Position numbers and translations under genes: made by a program. Shown piece by piece: positions 18,108 through 26,445 of a DNA stretch of 64,000 bases. Below the pieces are notes generated by a model. It had not been told where the DNA came from. It saw only the letters and a program-made list of their open reading frames with translations, and searched no databases. The stretch comes from an uncultured Acetatifactor sp. (GTDB taxonomy: Bacteria; Bacillota; Clostridia; Lachnospirales; Lachnospiraceae): contig CAJUAH010000009.1 in assembly GCA_910584375.1 (NCBI GenBank), positions 1-64,000 of the forward strand, written 5' to 3'. Each line of letters opens with the position of its first letter. Positions within the stretch are counted from its first letter, which is position 1.

Positions 18108-18500
18108 ATGGATTTTGGGGAAAAACTGTACCGTCTACGGGTGGAAAGAGGGATTTATCAGAAACAGCTGGCCGTATATCTGCATGTGTCGATAGGCACT
18201 ATATCCAATTACGAAAACGGCATACACTCCCCGGATCTCAAGACTCTGTGCAAACTGGCCAACTATTTCCACGTATCGGCGGACTATCTGCTGGACCGCA
18301 CCCAATATATCGCACCCATAGACAGCCTGAACCGGGAGCTGGTAGACCGCTACACCGCCAGCGATATCATGAACAGCATCATCGAGTTGACGCCGGACAG
18401 CCAGCAGGATCTGGTGAAGTATCTGACCATGCTGTCCATGTGCGACAAAAAAGAACGGCCCGCTCTGCCGAGATGGGAGCCTGCAGCGTCAGAATTTTAG
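18108..18500 (+). CDS. Xre-type helix-turn-helix regulator
   Basis: 130 residues. Residues 3-60 form a Cro/CI-type HTH (KLYRLRVERGIYQKQLAVYLH, then ISNYENG). The remaining helical part (about 65-115) may mediate dimerisation. The ATG at 18108 follows GAGGGGAAT; an upstream in-frame extension to 18042 is rejected because it has no ribosome site. The gene stands alone, convergent with the fucose synthase gene, and its targets are unknown. Confidence 0.8.
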   Translation: MDFGEKLYRLRVERGIYQKQLAVYLHVSIGTISNYENGIHSPDLKTLCKLANYFHVSADYLLDRTQYIAPIDSLNRELVDRYTASDIMNSIIELTPDSQQDLVKYLTMLSMCDKKERPALPRWEPAASEF

Positions 18501-18507
18501 ATACGGT

Positions 18508-18536
18508 AAAAAATCAGGGGCCCGAAGGCCCCTTTC
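18508..18536. terminator. Bidirectional terminator between HTH gene and fcl
   Basis: GGGGCC-CGAA-GGCCCC (18517-18532) has A-rich sequence on its left and CTTTCGTTT on its right, so it can serve both convergent genes. Confidence 0.7.
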
Positions 18537-18546
18537 GTTTGTCTCC

Positions 18547-19491
18547 TTATCGCTCCGCCCGCATGGGACTGCGCAGGAAATCTTCATATGCCAGGCGAAT
18601 GCCTTCCTCCAGTTCCGTGCGGTACTGCCAGCCCAGCGCCCTGGCCTTGCTGACATCCAGCAGCTTTCTGGGCGTTCCGTTGGGCTTGCTGGGATCCCAG
18701 CGAATCTCTCCCTCATAGCCCACGATCCGGGCCACCGTCTCCGCCAACTCCTTGATGGTCAGTTCCTTGCCCGTTCCCGCGTTCACCGTCTCATTCCCGC
18801 TGTAATGATTCATCAGGAAAACACAGAGCTGCGCCAGATCGTCCACATAGAGAAACTCCCGCAGAGCGCTGCCGTCCCCCCAGCATGTCACATGGGAAAG
18901 CCCCTGCTCTTTGGCCTCGTGAAAACGCCGTATCAGCGCGGGCAGCACATGGCTGTGAACCGGGTGATAATTGTCGTTGGGCCCGTACAGGTTGGTGGGC
19001 ATCACGGAGATATAGTCGGTCCCGTACTGTCTGTTCAGATACTCGCAGTACTTCAGACCCGATATCTTGGCCAGTGCGTAAGCCTCGTTGGTCTTTTCCA
19101 GCTCGCTGGTGAGCAGGCAGCTCTCCGGCATGGGCTGGGGCGCCAGCCGCGGATATATGCAGGACGAACCCAGAAACTCCAGTTTCCGGCAGCCGTTCTT
19201 CCAGGCGCTGTGTATCACGTTCATCTCCAGCATCATATTGTCATACATAAAATCCGCCTGGGCGCTGTCGTTGGCGGCGATTCCGCCCACCCTGGCCGCG
19301 GCCAGGAACACATAGTCCGGTTTCTGCCCGGCAAAAAACTCTTCCACCGCCCGCTGTTCCCGCAGATCCAGCTCCCGGTGCGTGCGGGTGATGATATTCC
19401 CGTAGCCCTGCCGCTCCAGTTCCCGCATGATGGCGGAGCCCACCATCCCCCGGTGTCCGGCCACATATATCTTCGCATTCTTGTCCATCAT
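18547..19491 (-). CDS. fcl: GDP-L-fucose synthase
   Basis: 314 residues, full length. It is an extended short-chain dehydrogenase/epimerase. The NADP-binding GHRGMVGSAI lies near 13, SSCIYP with the catalytic Ser near 110, and the YALAKISG Tyr-Lys pair near 138. It converts GDP-4-keto-6-deoxy-mannose to GDP-L-fucose for surface glycans. The partner GDP-mannose dehydratase is not in the window, so it stands apart from a glycan cluster. The ribosome site (AGGAAGG) is rather far upstream. Confidence 0.92.
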   Translation of the reverse strand: MMDKNAKIYVAGHRGMVGSAIMRELERQGYGNIITRTHRELDLREQRAVEEFFAGQKPDYVFLAAARVGGIAANDSAQADFMYDNMMLEMNVIHSAWKNGCRKLEFLGSSCIYPRLAPQPMPESCLLTSELEKTNEAYALAKISGLKYCEYLNRQYGTDYISVMPTNLYGPNDNYHPVHSHVLPALIRRFHEAKEQGLSHVTCWGDGSALREFLYVDDLAQLCVFLMNHYSGNETVNAGTGKELTIKELAETVARIVGYEGEIRWDPSKPNGTPRKLLDVSKARALGWQYRTELEEGIRLAYEDFLRSPMRAER

Positions 19492-19597
19492 AAAAACGGC
19501 ACCATTTTCCTTCCTGTTACTTTATTTCCCCTGCATTTCCACAAAAAACGCGATTTTCTACGCCATTGTCATCATAACGGCGTTCTGTTCACAAAAT

Positions 19598-19649
19598 ATT
19601 AAGCCCTGTGAGAAACAATAAGATCTTTTTCTTTCCCACAGGACTTAAT
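19598..19649. terminator. Long inverted repeat, likely terminator of the BlaR/BlaI-like operon
   Basis: Arms at 19598-19615 and 19632-19649 match at 16 of 18 positions around a 16-base AT-rich loop. It lies 23 bases beyond the minus-strand metallopeptidase stop and is followed by TTAATATTTTG. Termination is the simplest reading, although the arms are long and there is no clean T run. Confidence 0.5.
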
Positions 19650-19671
19650 ATATCCTTATCTATGCAAATTG

Positions 19672-21969
19672 TCAAGACCCGCTCTGCCATGCCCCGTCCG
19701 TAAAGCGGACGCTCCGGGCCATGGCGACAGCCTCCTCTCTCGTATAGTACCGCTCGGAAAGGAACAGGATATAGCCGTAGGGCACATCCTCCCTGGCGAA
19801 ACCGATATACCAGATATTGGCCGTGGTCTCCTCCTCCGGTACCGGTCTCCCGGCCTCCTCCAGGTCAGCCAGCTCGCTTAACGTATACAGGTCATGGTTC
19901 ATGGACAGAAGGATCGCCTGCTCCTGACAGCCCTCCAGGATCTCTTTCTGTCTTGCACTGTCAGTATTTTCATCACTGTGGTTACTCATGATCCGCATAT
20001 CCGTGAGCCGTCCGTCCGCGTCAAAGAGAAACGGCGACGGCCCGGATCCCTCCATCTCCTCCTCCCGCCATACCCGCGAAAAGCCTCCGGCGCTCTTCCA
20101 CTCCTCGGGCGCCCACATCTCCTCCAGGTTACGGCTCTCCTCTTTCCAGGTAAACAAAACGCCCCCTCCCAGAAACAGATCCGCCCGGTAGGGGCTGATC
20201 TCCACCTGTTCCCCGTGGGGAAGTTCCCAACCGCTCACCCAGTCGCCGAGCTGCCTGATATCCCGCCGAAAAGCGTCGATCTCCGTAAAGCGCCAGAGTC
20301 CTCCTCCTTCCGCCACCCGGTCGTCGTACAGCAGCCGCACATCCCGGTCGCTCTCCCGATGCAGATATACGCCGCCAAGCTCCAGATCTTCCTTATCGTA
20401 ATATACATCCAGACGGTAGCTCTGTCCGCTGTCCGTATCCTCCAGGTTATAGATCAGGCGACGGCTGAGCCCCAGATCCTCCTCCGGCCAGGTCGCCCCC
20501 GCGTACCCGGCGTAATCTTCCAGTTGGGGATTCTTTTGCTCCACCAGCGTCTGCAGCAGTTCCCAGGTCATCTCACTGCCCCGGTCCATCTCTTTCAGAC
20601 TTTCCAGACCGTCCAATGGCTGCTCATCCAGCGCGCCGTCCTGCTGCGGGTGATAGACGACAGAACCGTCCTGTTCATCCACGCCTGTCGCGTCGCGCTC
20701 CCACACGGCGGAGCCTGTGCGCTCCGGTTCCGTCAGCTCCCGCTCCTCCAGGTGGCCGTCCGCGGCCGCGGCATCTCCCGCCCCCGGCAGCTCCTCTGAT
20801 ACGGGCTGGCTCTCCCCCGCGGGTTGCTCCTTCGATACGGGCTGGCTCTCCCCTGCGGGCCGCACGGCCTCATCCGCGCCGTTCTCCTTCACATCGGTCA
20901 TCAAAAACAGGCCCAAGGCCACAAGCAGCGCCGCCAATATCACGCCCGTACCGATCCTCACACCGCGGTACGCCAGAATATTCTTTACCCTCCTGCGGAT
21001 ATCGTTCTCCCCAAAGCCCAGGGGCGTGACGGTCAATACCCTTCTTCCCGCAGCCTCCCCCGATGCGCCGGATATGGCCAGCAACGCCTTGGAATAGGCC
21101 TTTTTGCTACCCTCTCCCAGCCGCCGTATCACCCGCTCGTCACAGGACATCTCCATGTCCCGTGCCATCAGACCATAGGCCAGCCACACCGCCGGATTGA
21201 ACCAGTGCAGGGACACTGCCAGCCACGCCAGCGTCTTGACCAGATAATCCCGCCTCTTCAGATGCACCAGTTCATGGGCGAGCACATAAGCCCTCTCCTC
21301 CTGGGGCAGTCCCACAGGCAGATAGATGCGCGGGTCAAAAATACCCAGCAGAAAGGGGGTATGAATCCGTTCGCTCTCATACACATCCTCCTGTATCCGC
21401 ACCGCCTGTCTCAGCCGCCCGCGCAGCAGCAGATAGGACACCAGACTGTATCCCAGCAGTACGGCAGCCCCCGCTCCCCAGATCAGGCTGCCCACGACCA
21501 CCCATGTCCGCTGCTGAAACAGCACCTCGCTGCGGCTGTACCGTCTGCTGACCGGCGCCTCGGCTCCCGGGAAACCGCCGGCCGCCCGATCCATACCCGG
21601 ATACGGCTCCGAGACCGTCGGCGCCCCGCCCGATCCTTCCTCAAAAGCATCCGCCACCGATGTCTCCAGTCTTCCATGGCTCACGGAAGTCTCCACCGTG
21701 CCGTCCTTGCGCACCAGCATCTGATACCGCGCCACTTCCCGCTCATAGGCCGCATTCTCCAATCTCTCTCCCATATTGCCCAGATCCAGGCCGAAATAGC
21801 TGCTCTGCAGCGTAAAGGGGCACAGCAGCCGCAGAAAGACCGCCGCCCACAACACATAGGAAAAACCTCTGGGTTTACTCCGCAGGCACAGGCGCAGCGC
21901 CAGCACGATCACAATACAGGCGCTGCCCGCCAGACTCATCTCCAAAATTTTTAAAAACAGATTTTCCAT
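19672..21969 (-). CDS. BlaR1-like M56 membrane metallopeptidase sensor
   Basis: 765 residues. The N-terminal region holds about four membrane segments and a zinc peptidase motif LAHELVHLKRRDYL (HExxH) with the later NPAVWLAYGLMARDMEMSCDE, as in BlaR1/MecR1. After the last membrane segment (about 350-370) comes a low-complexity linker with two ESQPVS repeats, then a roughly 300-residue external region. The external part shows no obvious penicillin-binding motif set, so the signal may not be a beta-lactam. It is paired with an upstream BlaI-type repressor, which the peptidase would inactivate on signalling. Confidence 0.85.
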   Translation of the reverse strand: MENLFLKILEMSLAGSACIVIVLALRLCLRSKPRGFSYVLWAAVFLRLLCPFTLQSSYFGLDLGNMGERLENAAYEREVARYQMLVRKDGTVETSVSHGRLETSVADAFEEGSGGAPTVSEPYPGMDRAAGGFPGAEAPVSRRYSRSEVLFQQRTWVVVGSLIWGAGAAVLLGYSLVSYLLLRGRLRQAVRIQEDVYESERIHTPFLLGIFDPRIYLPVGLPQEERAYVLAHELVHLKRRDYLVKTLAWLAVSLHWFNPAVWLAYGLMARDMEMSCDERVIRRLGEGSKKAYSKALLAISGASGEAAGRRVLTVTPLGFGENDIRRRVKNILAYRGVRIGTGVILAALLVALGLFLMTDVKENGADEAVRPAGESQPVSKEQPAGESQPVSEELPGAGDAAAADGHLEERELTEPERTGSAVWERDATGVDEQDGSVVYHPQQDGALDEQPLDGLESLKEMDRGSEMTWELLQTLVEQKNPQLEDYAGYAGATWPEEDLGLSRRLIYNLEDTDSGQSYRLDVYYDKEDLELGGVYLHRESDRDVRLLYDDRVAEGGGLWRFTEIDAFRRDIRQLGDWVSGWELPHGEQVEISPYRADLFLGGGVLFTWKEESRNLEEMWAPEEWKSAGGFSRVWREEEMEGSGPSPFLFDADGRLTDMRIMSNHSDENTDSARQKEILEGCQEQAILLSMNHDLYTLSELADLEEAGRPVPEEETTANIWYIGFAREDVPYGYILFLSERYYTREEAVAMARSVRFTDGAWQSGS

Positions 21970-22003
21970 ACCGCTCCCCCCTGTGGATCGCCGCCACGCC
22001 TGT

Positions 22004-22363
22004 CTATCCTCTGTACTCCTCGATCAGCCGCCGAATCTCCTCCGCCTCCTCGGGCCGCAGTTTCCTGCTCCTGGTAAAGGCGGCCACAAACTGCGGCAGG
22101 GAATCCGAAAAACTCCTGGTGACGATCTCCTGGCTCTCCGCCTCCTGCACCTGTTCTCTGGAGATCAGGGAAGTCACCACGGCTTTCTCCGATCTGACCA
22201 CACCCCGTTCCGTCAGCCGCTTGATGACCGTGTAGGTAGTGGACTTCTTCCATCCCAGCCGTTCTTTGCACAGCTCCACCAGCTCTCCGCTGCCGATGGG
22301 CTCCTTCTCCCACAGAATTTCACAGAAACGATATTCGCTCTCAAATATTTTAGGTACGTCCAT
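22004..22363 (-). CDS. BlaI/MecI-family transcriptional repressor
   Basis: 119 residues from MDVPKIFESEYRF. It has a winged-helix domain (residues 1-75, with WKKSTTYTVIKRLTERGVV typical of BlaI/MecI/CopY) and a C-terminal dimerisation helix region. The MecI cleavage region corresponds to EKAVVTSLISREQV. The preferred start has AGGAGT upstream; the frame extends eight codons further. It precedes the BlaR1-like gene and lies directly behind a symmetrical operator, so it should repress its own operon. Confidence 0.9.
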   Translation of the reverse strand: MDVPKIFESEYRFCEILWEKEPIGSGELVELCKERLGWKKSTTYTVIKRLTERGVVRSEKAVVTSLISREQVQEAESQEIVTRSFSDSLPQFVAAFTRSRKLRPEEAEEIRRLIEEYRG

Positions 22364-22393
22364 CTGTCTTACTCCTTTTTTATACAAAAAAAT

Positions 22394-22445
22394 TCTAATG
22401 CGTTAGACCTAATATAAGTCTAACGCATTAGACACTCTTTGTCAA
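22394..22445 (-). promoter_or_regulatory. blaI-like promoter with overlapping palindromic operators
   Basis: Minus strand -35 TTGACA (22440-22445), a 17-base spacer and -10 TAGACT (22417-22422). Two arms form a perfect inverted repeat: TCTAATGCGTTAGAC at 22394-22408 and its complement at 22419-22433. Each arm is itself a near-palindrome (CTAATGCGTTAG), so two repressor dimers could bind, one in the spacer/-10 and one on the start site. The -35 overlaps the stop codon of the gene upstream. Confidence 0.85.
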
Positions 22446-23944
22446 GACCGATCCGCCATATTTGCTATTTCTTGCGCGATATACTCTATTGCTGCCCCGT
22501 TGGGCTCCAGTTCCCTGGCCTGCCCTGCCAGCGCCGCCTGTATTTCCCGCAGGTTACGGGCCGCTACGGCCGTCCTGTCCGTCTCCCCGTCGGAAAACTC
22601 CCCTTTGATCACCCTTTCCATCCGGCCGCAGAGCTCCTCCAGCGCAGCCCGCTGTTCCCGGTCCAGCAGCGCGCCCATTTTCTCTATCTCTCCCTTCAGG
22701 TAAAAGAGCAATATCCCACCCTGGAAGACCATGTCCTCATAGGCCTTGGCAGCCGTCCGCTCCCATGCCCCCGCGCCCGCGCTTATCTCTCCGGGTACGC
22801 CCACGGTATCCATGGGCAGATCCCGGAAAAATTGCAGCGTCCTGTCCAACTGGAGCCTGAAGTCCCCGATGCCGTCCAGCAACTCCCTGTGCTCCGGCGC
22901 GCGCCAGCCGTCCAGAGTCCCCGCCGCCCCGATGATATCCAGCCGGATGCAGTAATCTTCCAGGCGGTTCACATTTACTTCTCGCAGGGGAAGGCTCCCC
23001 AGCTCTTCCGCCAGTCCCCGCACTGCCTCCGCGATATAACCGTAGGGCAGTTCCGGATCCCCGGACAGTTTTTCGGCCGCCGCCCGGCCGCTTTCCACCG
23101 CCTTTTGCAGGCACTGCGCCGCATTTTCCCGCATGTCCCGGAAGATCAGCTCCGCCAGTTCCCCCAGAAAAGCCGCGATTCTGCCCGCCCGCGTCCCGGC
23201 GTTCCGGGCCAGGCTCTCATACCGCCCGCATATGGGTTCAAAGGCGCTGCGGTGCTCCGGCCTGGCCCGGGCCACGGTAAGCCTGGTCCGAAACGCGGTC
23301 AGCCGCAGCCAAAACGCCGCATCCTCCACGGCCTTCAGGATCATAAAGCGGGCGGATATCTCGTCGGGCCTCTGGGCGATGGCTGTGACCTGCCCCAGAG
23401 TCTTCGCCAGATCATCCGCCACGGCCTCCGCCCTGCCCGCCGTATCTCTCCAGAACTCACCGTAGGTTTCCTCGCCGGACACATTCCGGTTTTTTTCGGT
23501 AAAAGACGCTGTCTCCCGAACCTGCACAATCAGGCCGTTCAACTCCCGAATGATCTCGTCTGTGTTCTTTGAATACATCATTGCACTTCTCTCCTTTCGA
23601 GTCTGGGGAAGTCCTATGGAGAAGTGATACTTCCGGTATTCCGCCGGAGTCACCCCCATATGCGTCCGGAAATTCCGGGTAAAACCCTCATGGGAGTCAT
23701 ACCCGTACCGCAGGGCGATCTCCAGGACTGTGGCGTCAGTCTCGGCAAGCTCCCGGGCCGCCAGGGCCATTCTGCGCCCGGCCACATACCGCATCACGCT
23801 CTCTCCCACCGCCTCACGGAACAGTCTCTGATAGTGATATCTGGAAAAATGAACGCTGTCCGCCAGTTTCTCCACAGTGAGTTTCTCCCGGATCCGCTCC
23901 TCAATCACGTCCAGAGATTGAAAAACCGCCTCAAAACGATCCAA
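22442..23944 (-). CDS. AraC-family regulator fused to a long helical domain
   Basis: About 500 residues. Residues 1-105 hold two AraC-type HTH motifs (LADSVHFSRYHYQRLFREAVG and IALRYGYDSHEGFTRNFRTHMGVTP). The remaining 380 or so residues are helical, with no family I recognise. The reading frame opens at 24028 with a TTG lacking a ribosome site. The TTG at 23944 has AAGGGAGGTGGAGGAG just before it, and a TATACT -10 lies at 23977-23982 inside the longer frame, so 23944 is chosen. An internal ATG at 23581 with AAAGGAG nine bases upstream could also give the C-terminal part alone. Confidence 0.75.
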   Translation of the reverse strand: MDRFEAVFQSLDVIEERIREKLTVEKLADSVHFSRYHYQRLFREAVGESVMRYVAGRRMALAARELAETDATVLEIALRYGYDSHEGFTRNFRTHMGVTPAEYRKYHFSIGLPQTRKERSAMMYSKNTDEIIRELNGLIVQVRETASFTEKNRNVSGEETYGEFWRDTAGRAEAVADDLAKTLGQVTAIAQRPDEISARFMILKAVEDAAFWLRLTAFRTRLTVARARPEHRSAFEPICGRYESLARNAGTRAGRIAAFLGELAELIFRDMRENAAQCLQKAVESGRAAAEKLSGDPELPYGYIAEAVRGLAEELGSLPLREVNVNRLEDYCIRLDIIGAAGTLDGWRAPEHRELLDGIGDFRLQLDRTLQFFRDLPMDTVGVPGEISAGAGAWERTAAKAYEDMVFQGGILLFYLKGEIEKMGALLDREQRAALEELCGRMERVIKGEFSDGETDRTAVAARNLREIQAALAGQARELEPNGAAIEYIAQEIANMADRS

Positions 23945-24026
23945 CTCCTCCACCTCCCTTCCAAATTTACATCCACAGTATACCGCCCCCGGCTGCCCAC
24001 ATCTCGACCAAAAGTGCTTTACCCAC

Positions 24027-24058
24027 AAAAAAATGCCCGAAACAATCTGTTTCCGGCA
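24027..24058 (-). terminator. Terminator after the tRNA-Glu pair
   Basis: On the minus strand TGCCGGAAAC pairs with GTTTCGGGCA around AGATT, followed by seven T. It ends the transcript of the two tRNA genes. Confidence 0.85.
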
Positions 24059-24091
24059 CTTTCGGGTTGGGCTATTCTTTTAAAAGAATAA

Positions 24092-24163
24092 CAGCTGATA
24101 GGGGAATCGAACCCCTGTTTCCGCCGTGAGAGGGCGGCGTCTTAACCGCTTGACCAATCAGCC
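24092..24163 (-). tRNA. tRNA-Glu (CTC), copy 2
   Basis: 72 bases. Acceptor GGCTGAT pairs with ATCAGCT (the first pair is G-U). The D arm has GTC/GAC, and anticodon stem CCGCC/GGCGG surrounds loop CTCTCAC with anticodon CTC. The T arm is AGGGG-TTCGATT-CCCCT. No CCA encoded. It is virtually identical to the copy at 24200-24271. Confidence 0.9.
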
Positions 24164-24199
24164 ATAACTGTTATCCGCGATACATTTTAGAAAAGAAAG

Positions 24200-24271
24200 C
24201 AGCTGATAGGGGAATCGAACCCCTGTTTCCGCCGTGAGAGGGCGGCGTCTTAACCGCTTGACCAATCAGCC
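24200..24271 (-). tRNA. tRNA-Glu (CTC), copy 1
   Basis: First of a tandem pair of tRNA-Glu genes reading GAG codons, identical in the body to the next copy and separated from it by 36 bases. Same G1-U72 acceptor start and no encoded CCA. Transcribed from the promoter at 24300-24328. Confidence 0.9.
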
Positions 24272-24299
24272 ACAGCTGCCATTTTCGTGGCACTTGTTT

Positions 24300-24328
24300 A
24301 CTATAATATATTTCCACGAAAATTGCAA
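24300..24328 (-). promoter_or_regulatory. Promoter of the tRNA-Glu pair
   Basis: Minus strand TTGCAA (24323-24328), a 17-base spacer and TATAGT (24300-24305). A perfect 10-bp inverted repeat (ATTTTCGTGG at 24281-24290 and its complement at 24313-24322) brackets the -10. It may instead act as a weak terminator for the bceB transcript. Confidence 0.65.
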
Positions 24329-24402
24329 CCTTTTTTTTAGTTTTAAAAAAAATTCTACAATTTAGTACCGCATCCGGGAATTTTCAATCATTTCACCGAA
24401 AG

Positions 24403-26445
24403 TCAGGCCCTGCCGCCCACCAGATGATAATAGGCTCTGGAGGTGATACGGTACACGATCACATAGCCCACGCCGAACAGCAGATAGGCCAGCGCCGCCA
24501 CCCACACCAGCAGCCAGAAATTGCTGAAACCGAAGAGCATCAGCCCTCTGTAGAGGAACGGGAAGGCAAAACACAGATGGATGCCCGCCGCCGCGAGGGG
24601 CAGGAAAAACACGGTCATCACCTGGCTGTTAATGCTTTTTCTGACCTCCCTTTTGGTCATGCCCACCTTTTGCAGGATCTCGAAACGCCCCTGGTCTTCA
24701 TAGCCCTCCGATATCTGTTTGTAGTACATGATCAGCGTGGTAGCGGCCACAAACACAATGCTCAGCAGGATTCCCAGGAAAAACAGTCCGCCGTATATTT
24801 CCGCGAAATCCCCTCGGTTCACCGCGATGGACTCCACGGTACTGAGCAGCGGAGATCCCTGCGCAGCCAGTTCCGCCAGTTTCCCCTGAATCTCATAATA
24901 GATGGTTCCCTGCTCCTCCCCGGAACAGTCCAGGTCAAAGCCGTAGAGCCAGTCATACTGCAGCAGCGGGTTTCCGTAAAAACCTGTCTGCTGCGACAGC
25001 GGACGTACAAAGTCCTCCACATCCTCCACAAACAGGAACATGGTGGGAATGATCTGCATGGTGTCCACGCCGTTGTCCACAAAATCCCGGGCCTTTTCCA
25101 CCTGCCATACCTGCTCCGTCCCCGCAAACCGCAGACTGTCCTGCCGATACCACATCTTGGTGGTGTACATCAGCAACTGCCCCGGCTCCAGCGTCTCTTC
25201 GGTCCCCATGAGACGGTTGTAATCCTCCAGGGACACAATTATGATCTGCCACATAGCCTCATATTTCACCTGAGCGGCGCCAAATTGGTCCGTGACCTGG
25301 GTTTCCATGACGCCGTCCCGCAGGATGCCGGTCAGGCTGACACAGGCATAGTCCAGAAAGTTGTCCGCCCCCGCCGTCTGCCTGTGGGCATCCAGCACCT
25401 CCTCGATGGCGGCGCGCACAGGGGCATAGTTTTCCTCGCGCAGATCCCCGTAACTCCCCGCCTCGTTGTCCGTCATGATGTTCCGGGGATAGCGGGAACG
25501 CAGACTGCTCTCCATCCCCCCGTACAGACATACCGTGGAAGAGAGCATCACCAGCACCATGGTACACAGGATACAGATGGACGCCAGCCCGGCGCCGTTT
25601 CGTTTCATGCGGTACACCATGGAGGACACGGACACAAAATGGCTGGTCTTATAATAGTATCTCTTATTTTTCTGCAACGCCCTGCACAGCGCCACGCTGC
25701 CCGCCACAAACAGCAGATAGGTGCCCCCGATGACCAGCAGGATGGCCACAAAGAACCAGAGCATGGACGACACCGGATCCTCGATGGAAACCGACAGGTA
25801 ATAAGCGCCGCCCAGCAGCACGGCTCCCGCCAGCGCCATGGGCCAGTTAGCCCGCGGTGGGCGCTCTCCGATGTTCTCACTGCGCAACAGCTGTATGGGA
25901 TCCGCCACCCGCACCTGCCACAGCGTCACCGCCAGGATCAGGATAAAAATGGTCAGATAGAGCCATACCGTCTGCAGCACATTGTCCGGGCTGATCCGCA
26001 TGGCATAGTCCACATCACTGCGCAGGATCAGGCGCATCAAAAGTTCCGCCATCTTGGAAAACACGATTCCCAGGATCAGGCCCAAAGCCAGGCTGATACC
26101 GGCCACCGTAACGCTCTCCCATACCATGACCCTGGCCAGATTGAATTTGTTCATACCCAGGATACTGTACAGGCCAAACTCCTTTTTGCGCCTGCGGATC
26201 AGAAAGGAATGGGTATAAAAGAGAAAAGCCACGGAAAACGCGCCCACCACAAAACGTCCCAATCCCATCAGCATCGCTATTACCGAGCCGCCGCGCACCG
26301 ACGCCATCAGCGAGCTGGTGTGCAGATAAGTCACAATATAATACATCATGATCATGCCTGTACAGGTCAGCAGATAGGGGATATACAGCTCCCTGTTTTT
26401 CCGTATGCCCGACCAGGCAAGACGGGGATAAAAACCGATCTTCAT
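24403..26445 (-). CDS. bceB: BceB-type ABC transporter permease
   Basis: 680 residues with about ten membrane segments. FtsX-like domains lie near 60-240 and 545-660, and a large extracellular loop of roughly 200 residues (about 315-530) lies between them, the layout that defines BceB/VraG permeases. These form a sensor-transporter with BceA that detects and relieves peptide antibiotics acting on lipid II cycle intermediates. Its start overlaps the bceA stop by ATGA. The gene names reflect family type, not a tested substrate. Confidence 0.87.
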   Translation of the reverse strand: MKIGFYPRLAWSGIRKNRELYIPYLLTCTGMIMMYYIVTYLHTSSLMASVRGGSVIAMLMGLGRFVVGAFSVAFLFYTHSFLIRRRKKEFGLYSILGMNKFNLARVMVWESVTVAGISLALGLILGIVFSKMAELLMRLILRSDVDYAMRISPDNVLQTVWLYLTIFILILAVTLWQVRVADPIQLLRSENIGERPPRANWPMALAGAVLLGGAYYLSVSIEDPVSSMLWFFVAILLVIGGTYLLFVAGSVALCRALQKNKRYYYKTSHFVSVSSMVYRMKRNGAGLASICILCTMVLVMLSSTVCLYGGMESSLRSRYPRNIMTDNEAGSYGDLREENYAPVRAAIEEVLDAHRQTAGADNFLDYACVSLTGILRDGVMETQVTDQFGAAQVKYEAMWQIIIVSLEDYNRLMGTEETLEPGQLLMYTTKMWYRQDSLRFAGTEQVWQVEKARDFVDNGVDTMQIIPTMFLFVEDVEDFVRPLSQQTGFYGNPLLQYDWLYGFDLDCSGEEQGTIYYEIQGKLAELAAQGSPLLSTVESIAVNRGDFAEIYGGLFFLGILLSIVFVAATTLIMYYKQISEGYEDQGRFEILQKVGMTKREVRKSINSQVMTVFFLPLAAAGIHLCFAFPFLYRGLMLFGFSNFWLLVWVAALAYLLFGVGYVIVYRITSRAYYHLVGGRA

